This document shows positions 9,426 to 19,640 of a stretch of 64,000 bases of DNA, piece by piece. The stretch covers positions 1,499,464-1,563,463 of the forward strand of contig NZ_KE136479.1 in the NCBI RefSeq assembly GCF_000407165.1. The letters are read 5' to 3'. The first letter of the stretch is position 1; each line of letters starts with the position of its first letter. Source of the DNA: Enterococcus haemoperoxidus ATCC BAA-382 (GTDB lineage Bacteria > Bacillota > Bacilli > Lactobacillales > Enterococcaceae). The notes beneath the pieces are model-generated. The model was not told the DNA's origin and did no database searches. It saw only the letters and a list, made by a program, of their open reading frames with translations. A program made the translations under genes and the position numbers.

Positions 9426-10142
9426 TTAAGATTCAAACAGATTTTGAAAAAAATGCTCTTTTCTTTCAAAAATCATTAACCATTCTTGATATATTTTCGT
9501 TTCTTCTAGTGCGCGTTTGACGATTTTTCCATCAGTGAATTCATAGATTCTAGCATTTGGGAAAAATAATAACACTGGCGAATGAGTAGCAATAACAAAC
9601 TGTGAATCAGCTTTGATTAACTCTTGCATCAAAACCATCAATTGTAATTGTGTACTGAGAGATAATCCAGTCTCTGGCTCATCTAATAGATAAAAACCTT
9701 TTCCAAAAAAGCGGCTTGAGACTAATTCATAAAAAGATTCTCCTCTTGAATAGGTATGAAGTTCGCGCTGGAAAACACCTTCACCTTGGTCGATCATTTC
9801 AATATCCGTCATTAAATTATAATAGGATTCTGCTCGATAAAAATAACTGTCTTTTGGATAATTTGGATACTTTATTGGTCGGCTTGCTTCTACTAGCAAA
9901 GATTGCTCTTCGTAAGAAACAAAACAATTATTTTTTGAACCACCTTCAAGATTCAAATCCATTAAGCCAGCTATGGTCTCTATTATCGTTGATTTCCCAG
10001 AACCATTTTCCCCTATCAAAAATGTAACTGGCTTATCGAAAATAAGTTGATTCAAATCATTTAGAATTGGTAAATTGAACGGAAATCGGGTTAAAGTTGT
10101 TACTTTATCGTATTTCAATCCTTTAAGATACAGTTTTGTCAT
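9426..10142 (-). CDS. AAA/ABC-type ATPase, uncharacterised
   Basis: 238 aa, a single ABC-like ATPase domain without membrane segments. Walker A GENGSGKST is near residue 44, a signature-like YSRGESFYELV near 131, Walker B GFYLLDEPETGLS near 147, and the switch His in ATHSPVLLFF near 187. This arrangement (Rad50/RecF-like head with a short insert) fits small AAA ATPases often annotated only as such; the partner and substrate are unknown. It overlaps the recO 3' end by 20 bp, so it is coupled to recO; the AAAGGA SD lies 8 bp before ATG 10142 inside recO. A DNA-metabolism role is possible from context but not shown. Confidence 0.8.
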   Translation of the reverse strand: MTKLYLKGLKYDKVTTLTRFPFNLPILNDLNQLIFDKPVTFLIGENGSGKSTIIETIAGLMDLNLEGGSKNNCFVSYEEQSLLVEASRPIKYPNYPKDSYFYRAESYYNLMTDIEMIDQGEGVFQRELHTYSRGESFYELVSSRFFGKGFYLLDEPETGLSLSTQLQLMVLMQELIKADSQFVIATHSPVLLFFPNARIYEFTDGKIVKRALEETKIYQEWLMIFERKEHFFQNLFES

Positions 10143-10932
10143 CCTCTTCATCCTTTTTTTCCCGCTTAGGCAACTTCAATGTGTCTTCCCAACTTTTCAT
10201 TTGATCGATAAACTTCTTACTCTTTAAATTAATTCCAACATATTCATCGTACAGTTCGTCAATAGTTTTTCTAATAGCTGTTTTTGTCTCTGATTTAACA
10301 TTGATATCCTGGACTTTATCATAAGAAACTGTTGAGAAAAGTCGAATAAAATGAATTGCTCTAGGATCTGCATGATATCGATGATCATCAAGATGCCAAT
10401 GACGTTCACATAAAACGCCACTATATTTTGATGAATAATCAAATTTTCCACGAGTTTCTTGACAAACACTACAATGCTTCCACTCTGGAGTGATACCGAA
10501 TCGACTTAGTAGTTGAATTTCAAATATATTAGTAATAATTTCAGCATCCTTATTTTCATTCAATAATTTCAAAGCTTGTTGTACAAAGTGATACAGATTA
10601 GGATCGTACGTCCGATCTTCAATGGCTGCATCAACTAAATTCAAAATATAAGTTGCATATGCATTCACAAAAATATCTTCCTGAATAACTCGAAGTGGAT
10701 AAACATCTTTACTTCCATTTAAAAAAGATAACCCTTCTTCTCTAAAATCACCAATATATATAGCTTCTGTAAAAGGCAAAATAGCAGGACCAATTGGATT
10801 ATTTTTGCGATGTGCTCCTTTTACGAAAAACATCAACTTACCAAAGGATTCTGTAAAAATTTTGACTAACTTATCTTTTTCTTTGTAATCTTTGGTAAAT
10901 AAAATAATTCCTTTTGTTTCTCCTAAAGCCAT
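10123..10932 (-). CDS. recO: DNA repair protein RecO
   Basis: 269 aa recombination mediator that works with RecF/RecR to load RecA on gaps. The N-terminal OB fold includes GIILFTKDYKEKDKLVKIFT. The C-terminal helical region contains the zinc-binding set CSVCQETRGKFDYSS...CERH near residues 158-178. The acidic tail (KREKKDEEDDKTVS) overlaps the downstream ATPase. It is separated from era by a strong hairpin, so recO and the ATPase probably form their own unit. Length and motifs are normal. Confidence 0.95.
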   Translation of the reverse strand: MALGETKGIILFTKDYKEKDKLVKIFTESFGKLMFFVKGAHRKNNPIGPAILPFTEAIYIGDFREEGLSFLNGSKDVYPLRVIQEDIFVNAYATYILNLVDAAIEDRTYDPNLYHFVQQALKLLNENKDAEIITNIFEIQLLSRFGITPEWKHCSVCQETRGKFDYSSKYSGVLCERHWHLDDHRYHADPRAIHFIRLFSTVSYDKVQDINVKSETKTAIRKTIDELYDEYVGINLKSKKFIDQMKSWEDTLKLPKREKKDEEDDKTVS

Positions 10933-10980
10933 ACTTTCGCCTCCTTTGTATTCTAGTCTATTTTAGCAGAGATACAAGTA

Positions 10981-11017
10981 AAAGAACAATCCTGTAATAA
11001 TACAGAATTGTTCTTTC
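10981..11017 (-). terminator. Terminator after era
   Basis: On the minus strand AAAGAACAATTCTGT pairs with ACAGGATTGTTCTTT around a short AT loop, ending in a TTTTA run. It lies 10 bp after the era stop. Confidence 0.7.
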
Positions 11018-11025
11018 ATTTCTCA

Positions 11026-11928
11026 TTAATAATCGTCTTTGCGATACCCGAAATCTTGTAAATGAACTTTTTTATCACGCCAGTCTTTTTGCACTTTTAC
11101 CCAAAGTTCTAAGTAAACTTTGTCATCTAGTAAATGTTCAATATCTTGTCTGGCTTTTGTTCCGATCTGTTTAAGCATTTTTCCGCCTTTACCAATAATG
11201 ATTCCTTTTTGGCTATCACGTTCAACGATAATCGTTGCTTGAATACGTACTTTATCATTCTCATCGCGTTTCATCGAATCAACTACAACTGCTACTGAAT
11301 GAGGAATTTCATCTCTTGTAAGCAATAATACTTTTTCACGAACTAATTCAGAAACAATAAAATATTCAGGGTGATCTGTTACTTGGTCATCTGGAAAATA
11401 CTGTGGGCCTTCTGGCATTTGATCTACTAAAACATCCATCAAACGATCCACATTATTTCCTTCTGTTGCTGAAATCGGTACAACTTCTGCAAATTCCATT
11501 TGGTTCGAATAATCTTCAATGATTCCCAAAAGTTGATCCGGATGAACCGTATCGATTTTGTTAATCACAAGATAAACGGGGCTAGTCATTGTCTTGAGGC
11601 GCTCAATGATGAAATCATCCCCTTTACCTCTTTTTTGATCCGCGCTAATCATAAATAACGTTGCATCAACTTCACGTAAAGCACTATAAGCTGTTTCAAC
11701 CATGAAATCACCTAAGCGATGTTTTGGTTTGTGAATACCTGGTGTATCAATAAAAACAATTTGCGCTTCCGGAACTGTATAAATTCCTTGTATCTTATTT
11801 CTAGTTGTTTGAGCTTTATCACTCATAATCGCTATTTTTTGTCCGACAATTCGGTTCAATAAAGTAGATTTACCAACATTAGGTCTGCCTACAATTGCTA
11901 CAAATCCGGATTTATGTGCTTCAGTCAT
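11026..11928 (-). CDS. era: GTPase Era
   Basis: 300 aa, essential GTPase for 16S rRNA and 30S maturation. G1 is GRPNVGKST near residue 15, G2 region [11 protein letters not shown]3 [10 protein letters not shown] near 61, G4 NKID near 124 and G5 ISATEG near 154. The C-terminal KH domain carries [19 protein letters not shown] near 240-258. ATG 11928 has a GAGAG-type SD. It ends the conserved phoH-pgpH-ybeY-dgk-era cluster, whose products link ribosome maturation (YbeY, Era), c-di-AMP turnover and lipid recycling. Confidence 0.97.
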   Translation of the reverse strand: MTEAHKSGFVAIVGRPNVGKSTLLNRIVGQKIAIMSDKAQTTRNKIQGIYTVPEAQIVFIDTPGIHKPKHRLGDFMVETAYSALREVDATLFMISADQKRGKGDDFIIERLKTMTSPVYLVINKIDTVHPDQLLGIIEDYSNQMEFAEVVPISATEGNNVDRLMDVLVDQMPEGPQYFPDDQVTDHPEYFIVSELVREKVLLLTRDEIPHSVAVVVDSMKRDENDKVRIQATIIVERDSQKGIIIGKGGKMLKQIGTKARQDIEHLLDDKVYLELWVKVQKDWRDKKVHLQDFGYRKDDY

Positions 11929-11940
11929 TGTTTCTCTCCT

Positions 11941-12348
11941 CTATAAAATATCTTGTAGTATCTGCCATATTTTTGGAACAAACAACAGCACTGCAATAAC
12001 CACAGCAAATCCTGCTGTTAAAAGAACTGCGCCTGCGGCCATGTCTTTGATTTTTTTACCAATTGGATGAAAATGGAAATCGGTTACCATATCAACCACA
12101 TTTTCAAACGCTGTATTAATAATTTCCATCACTAAAACAAGAAAAATCGCGAGTAACAACCACAACCATTCTGAGATAGCTAACTGAAAAACGAAACCAG
12201 CAATAATTGCTGCAACGCCCATCAAAAGATGCGTTCGCATGTTTCGCTCTTCCTTAAATACTGTTTTAATCCCTTGAAGAGCGAACTCTAAAGAAGCTAT
12301 AAAATGTTTATTTTTCTCTGTCCGCTTATCTTTTGAGTCCATAGGCAT
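11941..12348 (-). CDS. dgkA: Diacylglycerol/undecaprenol kinase, DgkA family
   Basis: 135 aa with three membrane helices. The family signature [14 protein letters not shown] is near residue 83 and [10 protein letters not shown] near 108. Gram-positive members mainly phosphorylate undecaprenol, recycling the cell-wall lipid carrier (family knowledge). It starts inside the last codons of ybeY (23-bp overlap); ATG 12342 is an alternative start six bases on. The membrane location is clear. Confidence 0.93.
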   Translation of the reverse strand: MPMDSKDKRTEKNKHFIASLEFALQGIKTVFKEERNMRTHLLMGVAAIIAGFVFQLAISEWLWLLLAIFLVLVMEIINTAFENVVDMVTDFHFHPIGKKIKDMAAGAVLLTAGFAVVIAVLLFVPKIWQILQDIL

Positions 12349-12802
12349 CTAAAATCTCTTTCTGTAAACCAAACATTTCTTTCTCATCATCAGCTTCCAT
12401 ATGATCATACCCATTTAAATGTAAAAAACCATGTACCGCCAAAAAGCCTAATTCACGTTCAAAAGAATGACCATATTCTGCAGCTTGTTCCGCTGCTCGT
12501 TCGGTTGATATCATAATATCACCAAGATTTCTTGGAAAAGCTTCTGCTGCATCTTCAAAAATAATAGGCAGTTCATCTTCACCTTCTTCTTCCAATGCAA
12601 AACTAATAACATCTGTGGGAACATCTTTCCCACGATAATCTCTATTTATTACCTGAATACCTGAATTATCCATAAATGACACGGACATTTCAGTATCTTC
12701 AGATATTTTCAGAAAATCAGCTGCAAACTGCAACAGATTTTCTACTTCTTCTAGATTTTCTTTTGATAGATTCATTGTTTCATCAATGAATGAAATATCC
12801 AT
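12326..12802 (-). CDS. ybeY: Endoribonuclease YbeY (16S rRNA maturation)
   Basis: 158 aa UPF0054 metalloprotein. The three-His zinc motif [11 protein letters not shown] is near residue 125. It takes part in 16S 3'-end processing and 70S quality control. ATG 12802 overlaps the pgpH stop (TAATG), giving translational coupling. The acidic linker [20 protein letters not shown] near residues 71-90 is longer than in many relatives. Confidence 0.95.
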   Translation of the reverse strand: MDISFIDETMNLSKENLEEVENLLQFAADFLKISEDTEMSVSFMDNSGIQVINRDYRGKDVPTDVISFALEEEGEDELPIIFEDAAEAFPRNLGDIMISTERAAEQAAEYGHSFERELGFLAVHGFLHLNGYDHMEADDEKEMFGLQKEILDAYGLKR

Positions 12803-15000
12803 TAGTCATCTCTCTTTTCTTGTTCTTCTTTCATTTCTTCTGCTTCTGATTTCATTTTTGGATACTTGATCCTTGAATGGAAAGTACTACATAAACCATT
12901 TACCAGAGATTTTTCAACAATCCGAATTTCTTTCATTGTTAAACCACAATCATCCAACTGTCCATCTGAAATCCGATCTTGAATAACATTATGAACAAAC
13001 GCTTGAATTTTATCATTTGTCGGATGATCCATTGCCCGAACAGCAGCTTCACAAGTATCCGCAATACTAACGATCCCTGCTTCTCTGGTTTGAGGTTTAG
13101 GACCCGGATAACGGAAATCTGCTTCAGAAATATCTGGATTTCGTTCTTTCGCTTTAATATAGAAAAACTTCATTAGAGTCGTTCCATGATGTTGATGACA
13201 AATATCAATCACCATTTCAGGCATATGATAGTCTTCTAAAATTTTTGCACCATCAATAACATGACCGAAAATAATTTGTTTACTATCTTCTGGTAACAAG
13301 AAATTATGTGGATTTTCTGCACCAGCTGGTAAGTTTTCTACAAAGAAGTTCGCATGCTTGATTTTTCCAATATCATGATAATAACAAGCAACTCGCGTCA
13401 ATAATGAACGTCCGCCAATTTCAGCAACCGCATTCGCACTTAAACTAGCGACCATCATACTGTGATGGTAAGTCCCAGGTGCTTCTTCAAGTAATTGCTT
13501 CAATAACGGATGATTTGGATTACTTAATTCATTTAAAACAATCACACTGTCATCTGTTACAAGTAATTCAATATATGGATGAAGGCCCATTGTCGCAAGA
13601 AAAGACAATACAGTTCCAGCTAAAGCACAAATCATCATCGTCCACGATTTACCATCAAAAAAGCTCATACCTTGATAGACCATTAAAATAAAGTCCACAC
13701 AAACAGGAAAAATAATGACCCAAAATACTGCAACTAATCCTTGTTCGCCAATGCGTGTCCTTTTGACTACAGTTGCCAACAGTCCAGAAAACATATAACT
13801 CACTATGATAATCGTCAATGAGTTTGTTCCTATAGAATTATAAAATACAAAAAGTGAAAAAATCACTTGGAAAACAGCTGCCAAAACACCGGCTCTTCGA
13901 CTTACAAAATAATTTAATACAAGAGGAGTAAACGCTGCTGGGAAAAACAATGAGATATACATCATTTGTTCTGTTTGGAAAATCTGGAAAAATTTCATCA
14001 AGAGAACGCTTAAAGACATTGCGCCTACATAAAATAAGATAAAATGTCTACGTTTGCCTTCCTCTGTCACTTGTTTAGTAAAAAATAATAAAACAAAAAC
14101 CTGCAAGACAATCGCTAAAGCTAGTGCTGCCATTGGGAATAACGAAGTACTTTGATTAGTCAACCCTAACAGTTCAAGCTTTTCCATCGCTTTACTATCG
14201 ATTTGAGTCCCTTCACGAACAATAATTTCCCCCTGATAAATCATAGCTGGAGGAACTGCATCCATTGCATTTTGACGCATTTCTTTAGTCTTTTTATCAT
14301 TAGCAAAATCATTCGCTACAATACCTTCATTTACAATATAACGAATTTCTTGTTGCATTGTACTGGTAACATCAAGAAATTGAATCTTCTCAATTGCATT
14401 TTGTCGTATGCTATCCAAATCAGCTTCACGTACATGATCTTTCATCTTTTCATCTACGATTTTTAAACTTTCAGTTTTTACTTGTTGAATCTGATTAGCA
14501 TCTAATGAAAATATATTTTGATAAAATACAGTAGGAAATTTTTGGTAAAAAGCGACTTCATCTTGATCTAATGATTCGAATTGCGCTTTTAAGTTGGCTA
14601 CTCTTTCTTCGATTGTTGGTTTGGGAATCGTTTCATCTTTTTTAGCCTTCGCTTTTCTCTCTTCATACTCTTTTTCTGTTTTTTCGTTTGCTGTAATGAT
14701 CAGTTTAAATAATTTTTCAATTCGCTTATGCTGAATATCTGCTGTTTCTTCCTGATAAATATATTCAGGAGTAACTGCTTCAGCAGCTAATTTTTTCTTT
14801 TGTGCTGTTTCATACGTATTTTCAACATTTTTATTCGCACGAATTGTATTTTCAGCTAGTTGACCTTCTTTTATTTCTACTTTTTTCTGATGGACACTAC
14901 CGAACATAATGATAAATAAAAAGCATGAAAAAATAAGTAAAAGTATTGGTATATAAGCTTTTCCAAGTTTATCACGTAATTTTAATAACGAGTATTTCAA
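12802..15000 (-). CDS. pgpH: Cyclic-di-AMP phosphodiesterase PgpH (7TM-HD)
   Basis: 732 aa. An N-terminal helix (~18-38) is followed by a ~240-residue extracellular 7TMR-HDED domain, a seven-helix membrane block (~280-470) and a cytosolic HD domain. HD ligands are visible in [19 protein letters not shown] and ICHQHHGTT. PgpH-class proteins hydrolyse c-di-AMP to pApA and so affect osmotic and cell-wall homeostasis. The start is a TTG at 15000 with AGGAG 12 bp upstream. The acidic/basic tail [14 protein letters not shown] ends on the ybeY start. Confidence 0.94.
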   Translation of the reverse strand: MKYSLLKLRDKLGKAYIPILLLIFSCFLFIIMFGSVHQKKVEIKEGQLAENTIRANKNVENTYETAQKKKLAAEAVTPEYIYQEETADIQHKRIEKLFKLIITANEKTEKEYEERKAKAKKDETIPKPTIEERVANLKAQFESLDQDEVAFYQKFPTVFYQNIFSLDANQIQQVKTESLKIVDEKMKDHVREADLDSIRQNAIEKIQFLDVTSTMQQEIRYIVNEGIVANDFANDKKTKEMRQNAMDAVPPAMIYQGEIIVREGTQIDSKAMEKLELLGLTNQSTSLFPMAALALAIVLQVFVLLFFTKQVTEEGKRRHFILFYVGAMSLSVLLMKFFQIFQTEQMMYISLFFPAAFTPLVLNYFVSRRAGVLAAVFQVIFSLFVFYNSIGTNSLTIIIVSYMFSGLLATVVKRTRIGEQGLVAVFWVIIFPVCVDFILMVYQGMSFFDGKSWTMMICALAGTVLSFLATMGLHPYIELLVTDDSVIVLNELSNPNHPLLKQLLEEAPGTYHHSMMVASLSANAVAEIGGRSLLTRVACYYHDIGKIKHANFFVENLPAGAENPHNFLLPEDSKQIIFGHVIDGAKILEDYHMPEMVIDICHQHHGTTLMKFFYIKAKERNPDISEADFRYPGPKPQTREAGIVSIADTCEAAVRAMDHPTNDKIQAFVHNVIQDRISDGQLDDCGLTMKEIRIVEKSLVNGLCSTFHSRIKYPKMKSEAEEMKEEQEKRDD

Positions 15001-15033
15001 CGGAATTTTTCACTCCTTTCCGCAGGTTTAAAA

Positions 15034-16002
15034 CTATTTTTGACTCTCTTTTTCATATGCTCTAATGATTTGAGCAACAACTGGATGTCTAACAACATCT
15101 CCAGCATCAAAATGAACAAATGAAATTTTATCGATCGACTTTAAGGTTCTTTCGGCATGAATCAAACCACTAGCGACGCCTTTAGGCAAATCGATTTGGC
15201 TTGTATCGCCATTGACGATCATACGAGAGTTAAAACCAAGTCTTGTTAAAAACATTTTCATTTGAGCAACGGTCGTATTTTGTGCTTCATCTAAAATAAC
15301 AAAAGCATCATCTAATGTCCGACCTCTCATATAAGCTAACGGTGCAATTTCGATTACACCTCTCTCCATTAAGCGATTTGTGTGGTCCATACCAAAAACT
15401 TGGTATAACGCATCGTATACTGGGCGGAGATATGGATCAACTTTTTCTTTTAAATCACCTGGTAAAAAACCCAAACTTTCACCCGCTTCAACGGCAGGGC
15501 GCGTTAAAATAATTTTTTGGACTTCACCTTTTTTTAATGCTGATACAGCCATGACAACTGCTAAAAACGTTTTACCTGTTCCAGCAGGGCCGACGCCAAA
15601 AATAATATCACGTTTTCTAATCGCATCAATGTATTTTTTTTGTCCAATATTCTTGACTCTTATTGCTCTGCCATGGTGGTCTTTTAAAATTTCTTCTTCA
15701 TACATTGTAACAAACTTATCTAATTCTCCGTTTTTCGCCATTTTTAAAGCTGAAACAACATCTGGCGTACTGACTTTGATTCCACGTTGAATCAAAACTT
15801 GCAAAGTTTTGATAACAGAAGCAACCAATTGCACTTCGGCTTCTTCTCCTAGTAATTGAATCATTTCTCCACGTGTGTTGATTGTCACAGCTGTATTTTC
15901 TTCTAAATACTTTATATGTTTATCATGGGTTCCTAAAAGCATACTCACATCATCAGAATCATTTAACTTTAATTCCAAAGATATTGACTGATTTTCTGTC
16001 AA
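15034..16002 (-). CDS. phoH: PhoH-like ATPase
   Basis: 322 aa RNA-helicase-like P-loop ATPase. A KH-like N-terminus is followed by Walker A GPAGTGKT near residue 138 and Walker B AFVILDEAQNTT near 233, then the LTRLGFNSRMIVNGD region. Family members belong to RNA metabolism and sit next to ybeY almost everywhere in Firmicutes. The start is TTG 16002, with AAGGAGAT 11 bp upstream; the in-frame alternative is not better. An extended -10 promoter lies about 40 bp upstream. Confidence 0.94.
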   Translation of the reverse strand: MTENQSISLELKLNDSDDVSMLLGTHDKHIKYLEENTAVTINTRGEMIQLLGEEAEVQLVASVIKTLQVLIQRGIKVSTPDVVSALKMAKNGELDKFVTMYEEEILKDHHGRAIRVKNIGQKKYIDAIRKRDIIFGVGPAGTGKTFLAVVMAVSALKKGEVQKIILTRPAVEAGESLGFLPGDLKEKVDPYLRPVYDALYQVFGMDHTNRLMERGVIEIAPLAYMRGRTLDDAFVILDEAQNTTVAQMKMFLTRLGFNSRMIVNGDTSQIDLPKGVASGLIHAERTLKSIDKISFVHFDAGDVVRHPVVAQIIRAYEKESQK

Positions 16003-16038
16003 AAAATACCCATCTCCTTTATTTTTTCATTCTCTACA

Positions 16039-16047
16039 ATCATACCA
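16039..16047 (-). promoter_or_regulatory. Extended -10 promoter of phoH cluster
   Basis: Minus strand TGGTATGAT (16047-16039): a TGn extension plus TATGAT. No good -35 is visible at 17 bp, as is common for extended -10 promoters. Confidence 0.55.
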
Positions 16048-16141
16048 TAATATTTATTTATAAAAAAGAAGTAGGTTAAGATTAAAAACCTTAGAAATGA
16101 TTCTTTTGATATGATTGCATCATTATTGTTTATTCCAACTC

Positions 16142-16182
16142 AAAAAAGCTGCTTAAAACTAGAAACGTTTTAAGCAGCTCTC
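16142..16182 (-). terminator. Terminator of WxL protein gene
   Basis: On the minus strand GCTGCTTAAAAC pairs with GTTTTAAGCAGC, followed by TTTTTT. It lies about 45 bp after the WxL gene stop and insulates phoH from it. Confidence 0.85.
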
Positions 16183-16227
16183 TACTCTTCATGTAATTCT
16201 GATTAGTAATCATTCACTTAATTCTTC

Positions 16228-18735
16228 TTATGGAGCATCTTCCAAAGTAAATTCTAGTGTCGCTTGATAATCACCATTTCTGGCAACAGCTGATTTCGAT
16301 TGATCTAATTCTAATAGCATACCTGTATCCTTTGACCAACTCTTTGTTGTTTCATTAGGTAAATCTGTAGAACTTTTTAAAATAGGATAGTTTTCTCCGT
16401 TTATAAAAACAGGCTCACTTGTGGTTGTATCTTTAAAAATTAGAATACCTTTTAATATGTGTTTTTGACCATCTTGTTCTAAAGAAAAATCGTCTTTAAT
16501 CCGCATCGAAAGTTGCCAGTCTGCTCGCACAGTATTATTTCTTTGATCGTCGACTGTTATATCCCATTGATTGTTTTTTCTAGGAATTATTTGTGTTTTC
16601 TTTGATTGTATAGGTACATTATCAAATTCTAACAGTTTAGGGACAGTAACTGACAAATTCCCACTAGGTATATAATTTACTTTTACTGAAATTGTTTCAG
16701 ATACACTTCCACTAGTCACTTTAATTTTATAGCTCTTCTCCTCGACTTTAGCACTATCCCAAGTGTCTAACAATTCAACAGTATAATCCTCTTCTATACT
16801 CTTCCCGTCAATCTGGACATTTTTCACCCATTTTTTTATCTTTGCAACACTTGGCTGATTATCCCCTATATAATTTGTTTGATCAATAGCAGTCGCACTT
16901 AATACTGAAAAGAATGTAGTATTCAGTTTCCCATATACAGTATCATTATCACCTAATCCTGGATACTTCGTATTAAGATCAGTTTTTGATTTAAACTTCA
17001 CTTTGAAAGACTTTGATCCAGGAGCACTACTATCATAATCCTCAATAGTCGCATCATACTGGGTTGAGTCAATGGCTTCTATTTTGGTATCCCCATCATA
17101 CACATAGACCTTGTTATCAAACAACTTAGCTGTTGGTGCCACCGTATTTACTGGCTGATTTTCCCAAGTAACATCATCAGCAACTAACTTATACTTCGCT
17201 TTTCTATAATAATATTTAACTGTTTGAGCGGAACTTTTAAAAATACCTTTAACTGGATTAGTCGTAACTTTTTTTCCGTCTAATGTAGCATAATCTAAAA
17301 CATAACCATCTGAGTAAGTTTTTAGCGGTGCAGACCAAGAACGGCCTAAACTAGTAGCTGGGATGTCCACTGTACCATCATTCGTCTGATCTTTATAATA
17401 TTCTACTGCCACTGACTTTGGTTCTCCAGTGTTCTCAGTAATTGCTCCGCTATCATCAATTGCTCCTGGTTCTACCCAGGGAGCTTTTATTTCTGCCCAA
17501 CTTTTTTTTTCTTTAGGTAGCTTTATCCGCAAGCTCAGAGTCAATAATTCAGCTGAGCTTCCAGTTTTCCGTTCAACGTAAATATCTTTCCACTCTGTAT
17601 TGTCTGAAGTCCCAGTCTGAAATACTCCTCCAATTCCAGTAATTTGTTTTCCTTTATATACACGTGCTTCAATTAGTTCAGCGTTAGCTCCATTTCCAGG
17701 TAAACGGTACGACATACCAAATCTGAATAATGTATTCGGTTTTATCATTACATTTTGTGCGATTACAATACCGAAATCTGATTTCCTGTTTGCGTTTGTC
17801 CCATCGTAATCAAAACGTAATGTTTTGGTATTCTCATCATACTTAGGACTGATTAATTCCCCTAAATCTACTTGATTGGTAGGATCATTTACAGTATATA
17901 CGCTGGCTATAATACTATTTGTATAGGCCCATTCGTTAATCTTATTATTCAGCTCAAAGGGTATAGCCTTCCACTTTTGCATAGTACCAGAAATTTGAGG
18001 TGTTGGACCAATTGGAGTTACTCCACCTGGAAATCCCCACATCCCAATGAACATAGACCATCCTGGAATATTAGTTGTATTATTTCCATAATAAAAGTAC
18101 GGATTGTTAAGGAAATTTTCGCTACTCTTCAGGTTACTATACATTCTTACATGATAATCAGTTGTCGTATCAGAAGTAATAGTCATTACGTCAGATATAT
18201 GCTCATACAACACTCCCCCTTTACTAGCTGCCGTTTCCTTGTCTGTTCCACTATAAGCCGGTGGCTCAACATAACCTGTTGGTACAGAAACCACTCTAAA
18301 ACGAAAGGCTAAATTATCCTCTTTTCCACCTTTTTCCTTAATTAATTTCACTAGAGATTCCGGCAATACAATTTGCCCATTCGAATCCGTTTTTCGAATA
18401 TTTTCATTATTAAATGTTGTCCATGTACCATTGTTCATCTTCTTCTGCAATATAACACCAACGTCTGCCAGTGGTTTTCCATAATTATCTGTTTCAGTTA
18501 AAGTTATTGCAATCTCATTTCCAGTTGTACTCCTATTTCCTATGTTTTGTTCTTTTTGTTGTTTATCATCGGTTATGTATTGAATATTATTACTTTTTAC
18601 AATAGATGTTTCCTTATTTTCAGGTTCTTTCTGCGCTACTATTCTTGTCATTTTCGCATTTAAAACCATAGTCAACATTAATAAAAATATACTCGACACG
18701 ATAATTTTGACAAACATTTTTCTTTTGCTTTTCAT
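16228..18735 (-). CDS. Large WxL-domain surface protein with Cna-B-like and MucBP-like domains
   Basis: 835 aa. Residues 1-30 are a basic region plus hydrophobic signal segment. An N-terminal Cna-B/prealbumin-like fold follows (ITLTETDNYGKPLADVGV ... TDSNGQIVLPE, about 75-130). A ~250-residue middle region rich in aromatics could be a carbohydrate-binding lectin-like fold (unproven). A MucBP-like unit runs from VAVEYYKDQTNDGTV to AQTVKYYYRKA. The last ~150 residues form a WxL domain: DWQLS holds the first W-x-L, and the final YQATLEFTLEDAP matches the usual YxxxLxWxLxxAP, but with F replacing W. WxL domains bind peptidoglycan non-covalently. The start ATG 18735 has GGAGGAAG; TTG 18747 lies in that SD. 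It has its own promoter and terminator and no WxL-cluster partners beside it. Confidence 0.85.
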   Translation of the reverse strand: MKSKRKMFVKIIVSSIFLLMLTMVLNAKMTRIVAQKEPENKETSIVKSNNIQYITDDKQQKEQNIGNRSTTGNEIAITLTETDNYGKPLADVGVILQKKMNNGTWTTFNNENIRKTDSNGQIVLPESLVKLIKEKGGKEDNLAFRFRVVSVPTGYVEPPAYSGTDKETAASKGGVLYEHISDVMTITSDTTTDYHVRMYSNLKSSENFLNNPYFYYGNNTTNIPGWSMFIGMWGFPGGVTPIGPTPQISGTMQKWKAIPFELNNKINEWAYTNSIIASVYTVNDPTNQVDLGELISPKYDENTKTLRFDYDGTNANRKSDFGIVIAQNVMIKPNTLFRFGMSYRLPGNGANAELIEARVYKGKQITGIGGVFQTGTSDNTEWKDIYVERKTGSSAELLTLSLRIKLPKEKKSWAEIKAPWVEPGAIDDSGAITENTGEPKSVAVEYYKDQTNDGTVDIPATSLGRSWSAPLKTYSDGYVLDYATLDGKKVTTNPVKGIFKSSAQTVKYYYRKAKYKLVADDVTWENQPVNTVAPTAKLFDNKVYVYDGDTKIEAIDSTQYDATIEDYDSSAPGSKSFKVKFKSKTDLNTKYPGLGDNDTVYGKLNTTFFSVLSATAIDQTNYIGDNQPSVAKIKKWVKNVQIDGKSIEEDYTVELLDTWDSAKVEEKSYKIKVTSGSVSETISVKVNYIPSGNLSVTVPKLLEFDNVPIQSKKTQIIPRKNNQWDITVDDQRNNTVRADWQLSMRIKDDFSLEQDGQKHILKGILIFKDTTTSEPVFINGENYPILKSSTDLPNETTKSWSKDTGMLLELDQSKSAVARNGDYQATLEFTLEDAP

Positions 18736-18792
18736 TTCTTCCTCCAAATTTAAATAAAAATTTAACGAAATAATTGTAACATGTTTTTCATT

Positions 18793-18801
18793 ATTATACC
18801 A
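18793..18801 (-). promoter_or_regulatory. Extended -10 promoter of WxL gene
   Basis: Minus strand TGGTATAAT (18801-18793), about 58 bp before the ATG. The -35 region is AT-rich without a clear hexamer. Confidence 0.6.
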
Positions 18802-18862
18802 TATTTATTTCACTTTAATTTAAAAAATATTTCGAAAAGCCGAATTAGAAACCTACTCAGAT

Positions 18863-18901
18863 AATAAAAAAAACAGCAGATTTTATCTGCTGTTTTTTTT
18901 A
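18863..18901 (-). terminator. Bidirectional-type terminator after yqeY
   Basis: Perfect hairpin CAGCAGAT / ATCTGCTG at 18874-18892, flanked by A- and T-tracts, directly at the yqeY stop codon. Confidence 0.9.
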
Positions 18902-19351
18902 TTATCTGTCTTGTAATAACTCTTTTACAATTGCATTGACTTGATTTCCGTCTGCTTTGCCTTTGACTTCAGGCATCACAGCACTCATAACTTTACCAAA
19001 TTCTTTTGGCGAAGTCGCACCAGTCTGATTAATTGCCATTTGAACTACCTGACGAATCTCTTCTTCTGAAAGTTGCTTTGGCATATATTTTTCAACAATT
19101 GTGATTTCGATTTTCACTTTGTCAGCAAGATCGTCACGTCCCGCTTTTTCAAACTCTGATAAAGAGTCTCTGCGTTGTTTCATCTCACGAGACAAAACTG
19201 TTAACTCTTCTTCTCCGTCCAAATCACGGCTAGTTTTAATCTGCTCATTTTGAATGGCTGCTTTCAGCATACGAAGTACAGATAACGTATCTTTATCTTT
19301 TGACTTCATAGCTGTTTTGATATCGTCATTCAATGTTGTTAGTAATGACAT
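18902..19351 (-). CDS. yqeY: GatB/YqeY domain protein
   Basis: 149 aa, a free-standing YqeY domain related to the tRNA-binding tail of GatB amidotransferase. Helical throughout: LRMLKAAIQNEQIKTSRDL near residue 25, VEKYMPKQLSEEEI near 87, and GKVMSAVMPEVKGKADGN near 118. The exact role is unsettled; it may bind tRNA or help tRNA-dependent amidation. It lies 25 bp downstream of rpsU and shares its promoter, a pairing seen across Firmicutes. Confidence 0.95.
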   Translation of the reverse strand: MSLLTTLNDDIKTAMKSKDKDTLSVLRMLKAAIQNEQIKTSRDLDGEEELTVLSREMKQRRDSLSEFEKAGRDDLADKVKIEITIVEKYMPKQLSEEEIRQVVQMAINQTGATSPKEFGKVMSAVMPEVKGKADGNQVNAIVKELLQDR

Positions 19352-19376
19352 ACAACCAACTCCAATTCATCGAAAA

Positions 19377-19553
19377 CTAGAATTTTTTACGTTTTCTAGC
19401 TGCTTCAGATTTTTTCTTACGCTTTACACTTGGTTTTTCGTAGAATTCACGTTTACGAGATTCTTGTAAAGTACCCGCTTTTGAAACGGAACGTTTGAAG
19501 CGACGAAGAGCATCGTCAAGAGATTCGTTTTTACGAACGACAGTTTTTGACAT
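19377..19553 (-). CDS. rpsU: 30S ribosomal protein S21
   Basis: 58 aa, read by hand on the minus strand from ATG 19553 to TAG 19379-19377. It begins [19 protein letters not shown] and ends in the typical basic tail [12 protein letters not shown]21 helps mRNA base-pair with the 16S 3' end. The SD GGAGGGAGGGAA is strong. It lies upstream of yqeY with a -35/-10 promoter about 90 bp before the start. Shadow reading frames cover the same bases but are not genes. Confidence 0.97.
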   Translation of the reverse strand: MSKTVVRKNESLDDALRRFKRSVSKAGTLQESRKREFYEKPSVKRKKKSEAARKRKKF

Positions 19554-19640
19554 GTTAATTCCCTCCCTCCGAGCTTAAAAAGTAACCGTTTTTTATATTT
19601 ATGAATTGTTTGCACAAAAATAAAATACCGTTCTTTTTAC

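Noticed and set aside
19424-19615. 63-aa minus-strand ORF over rpsU
   Set aside because: Out-of-frame shadow; the true S21 gene is 19377-19553.
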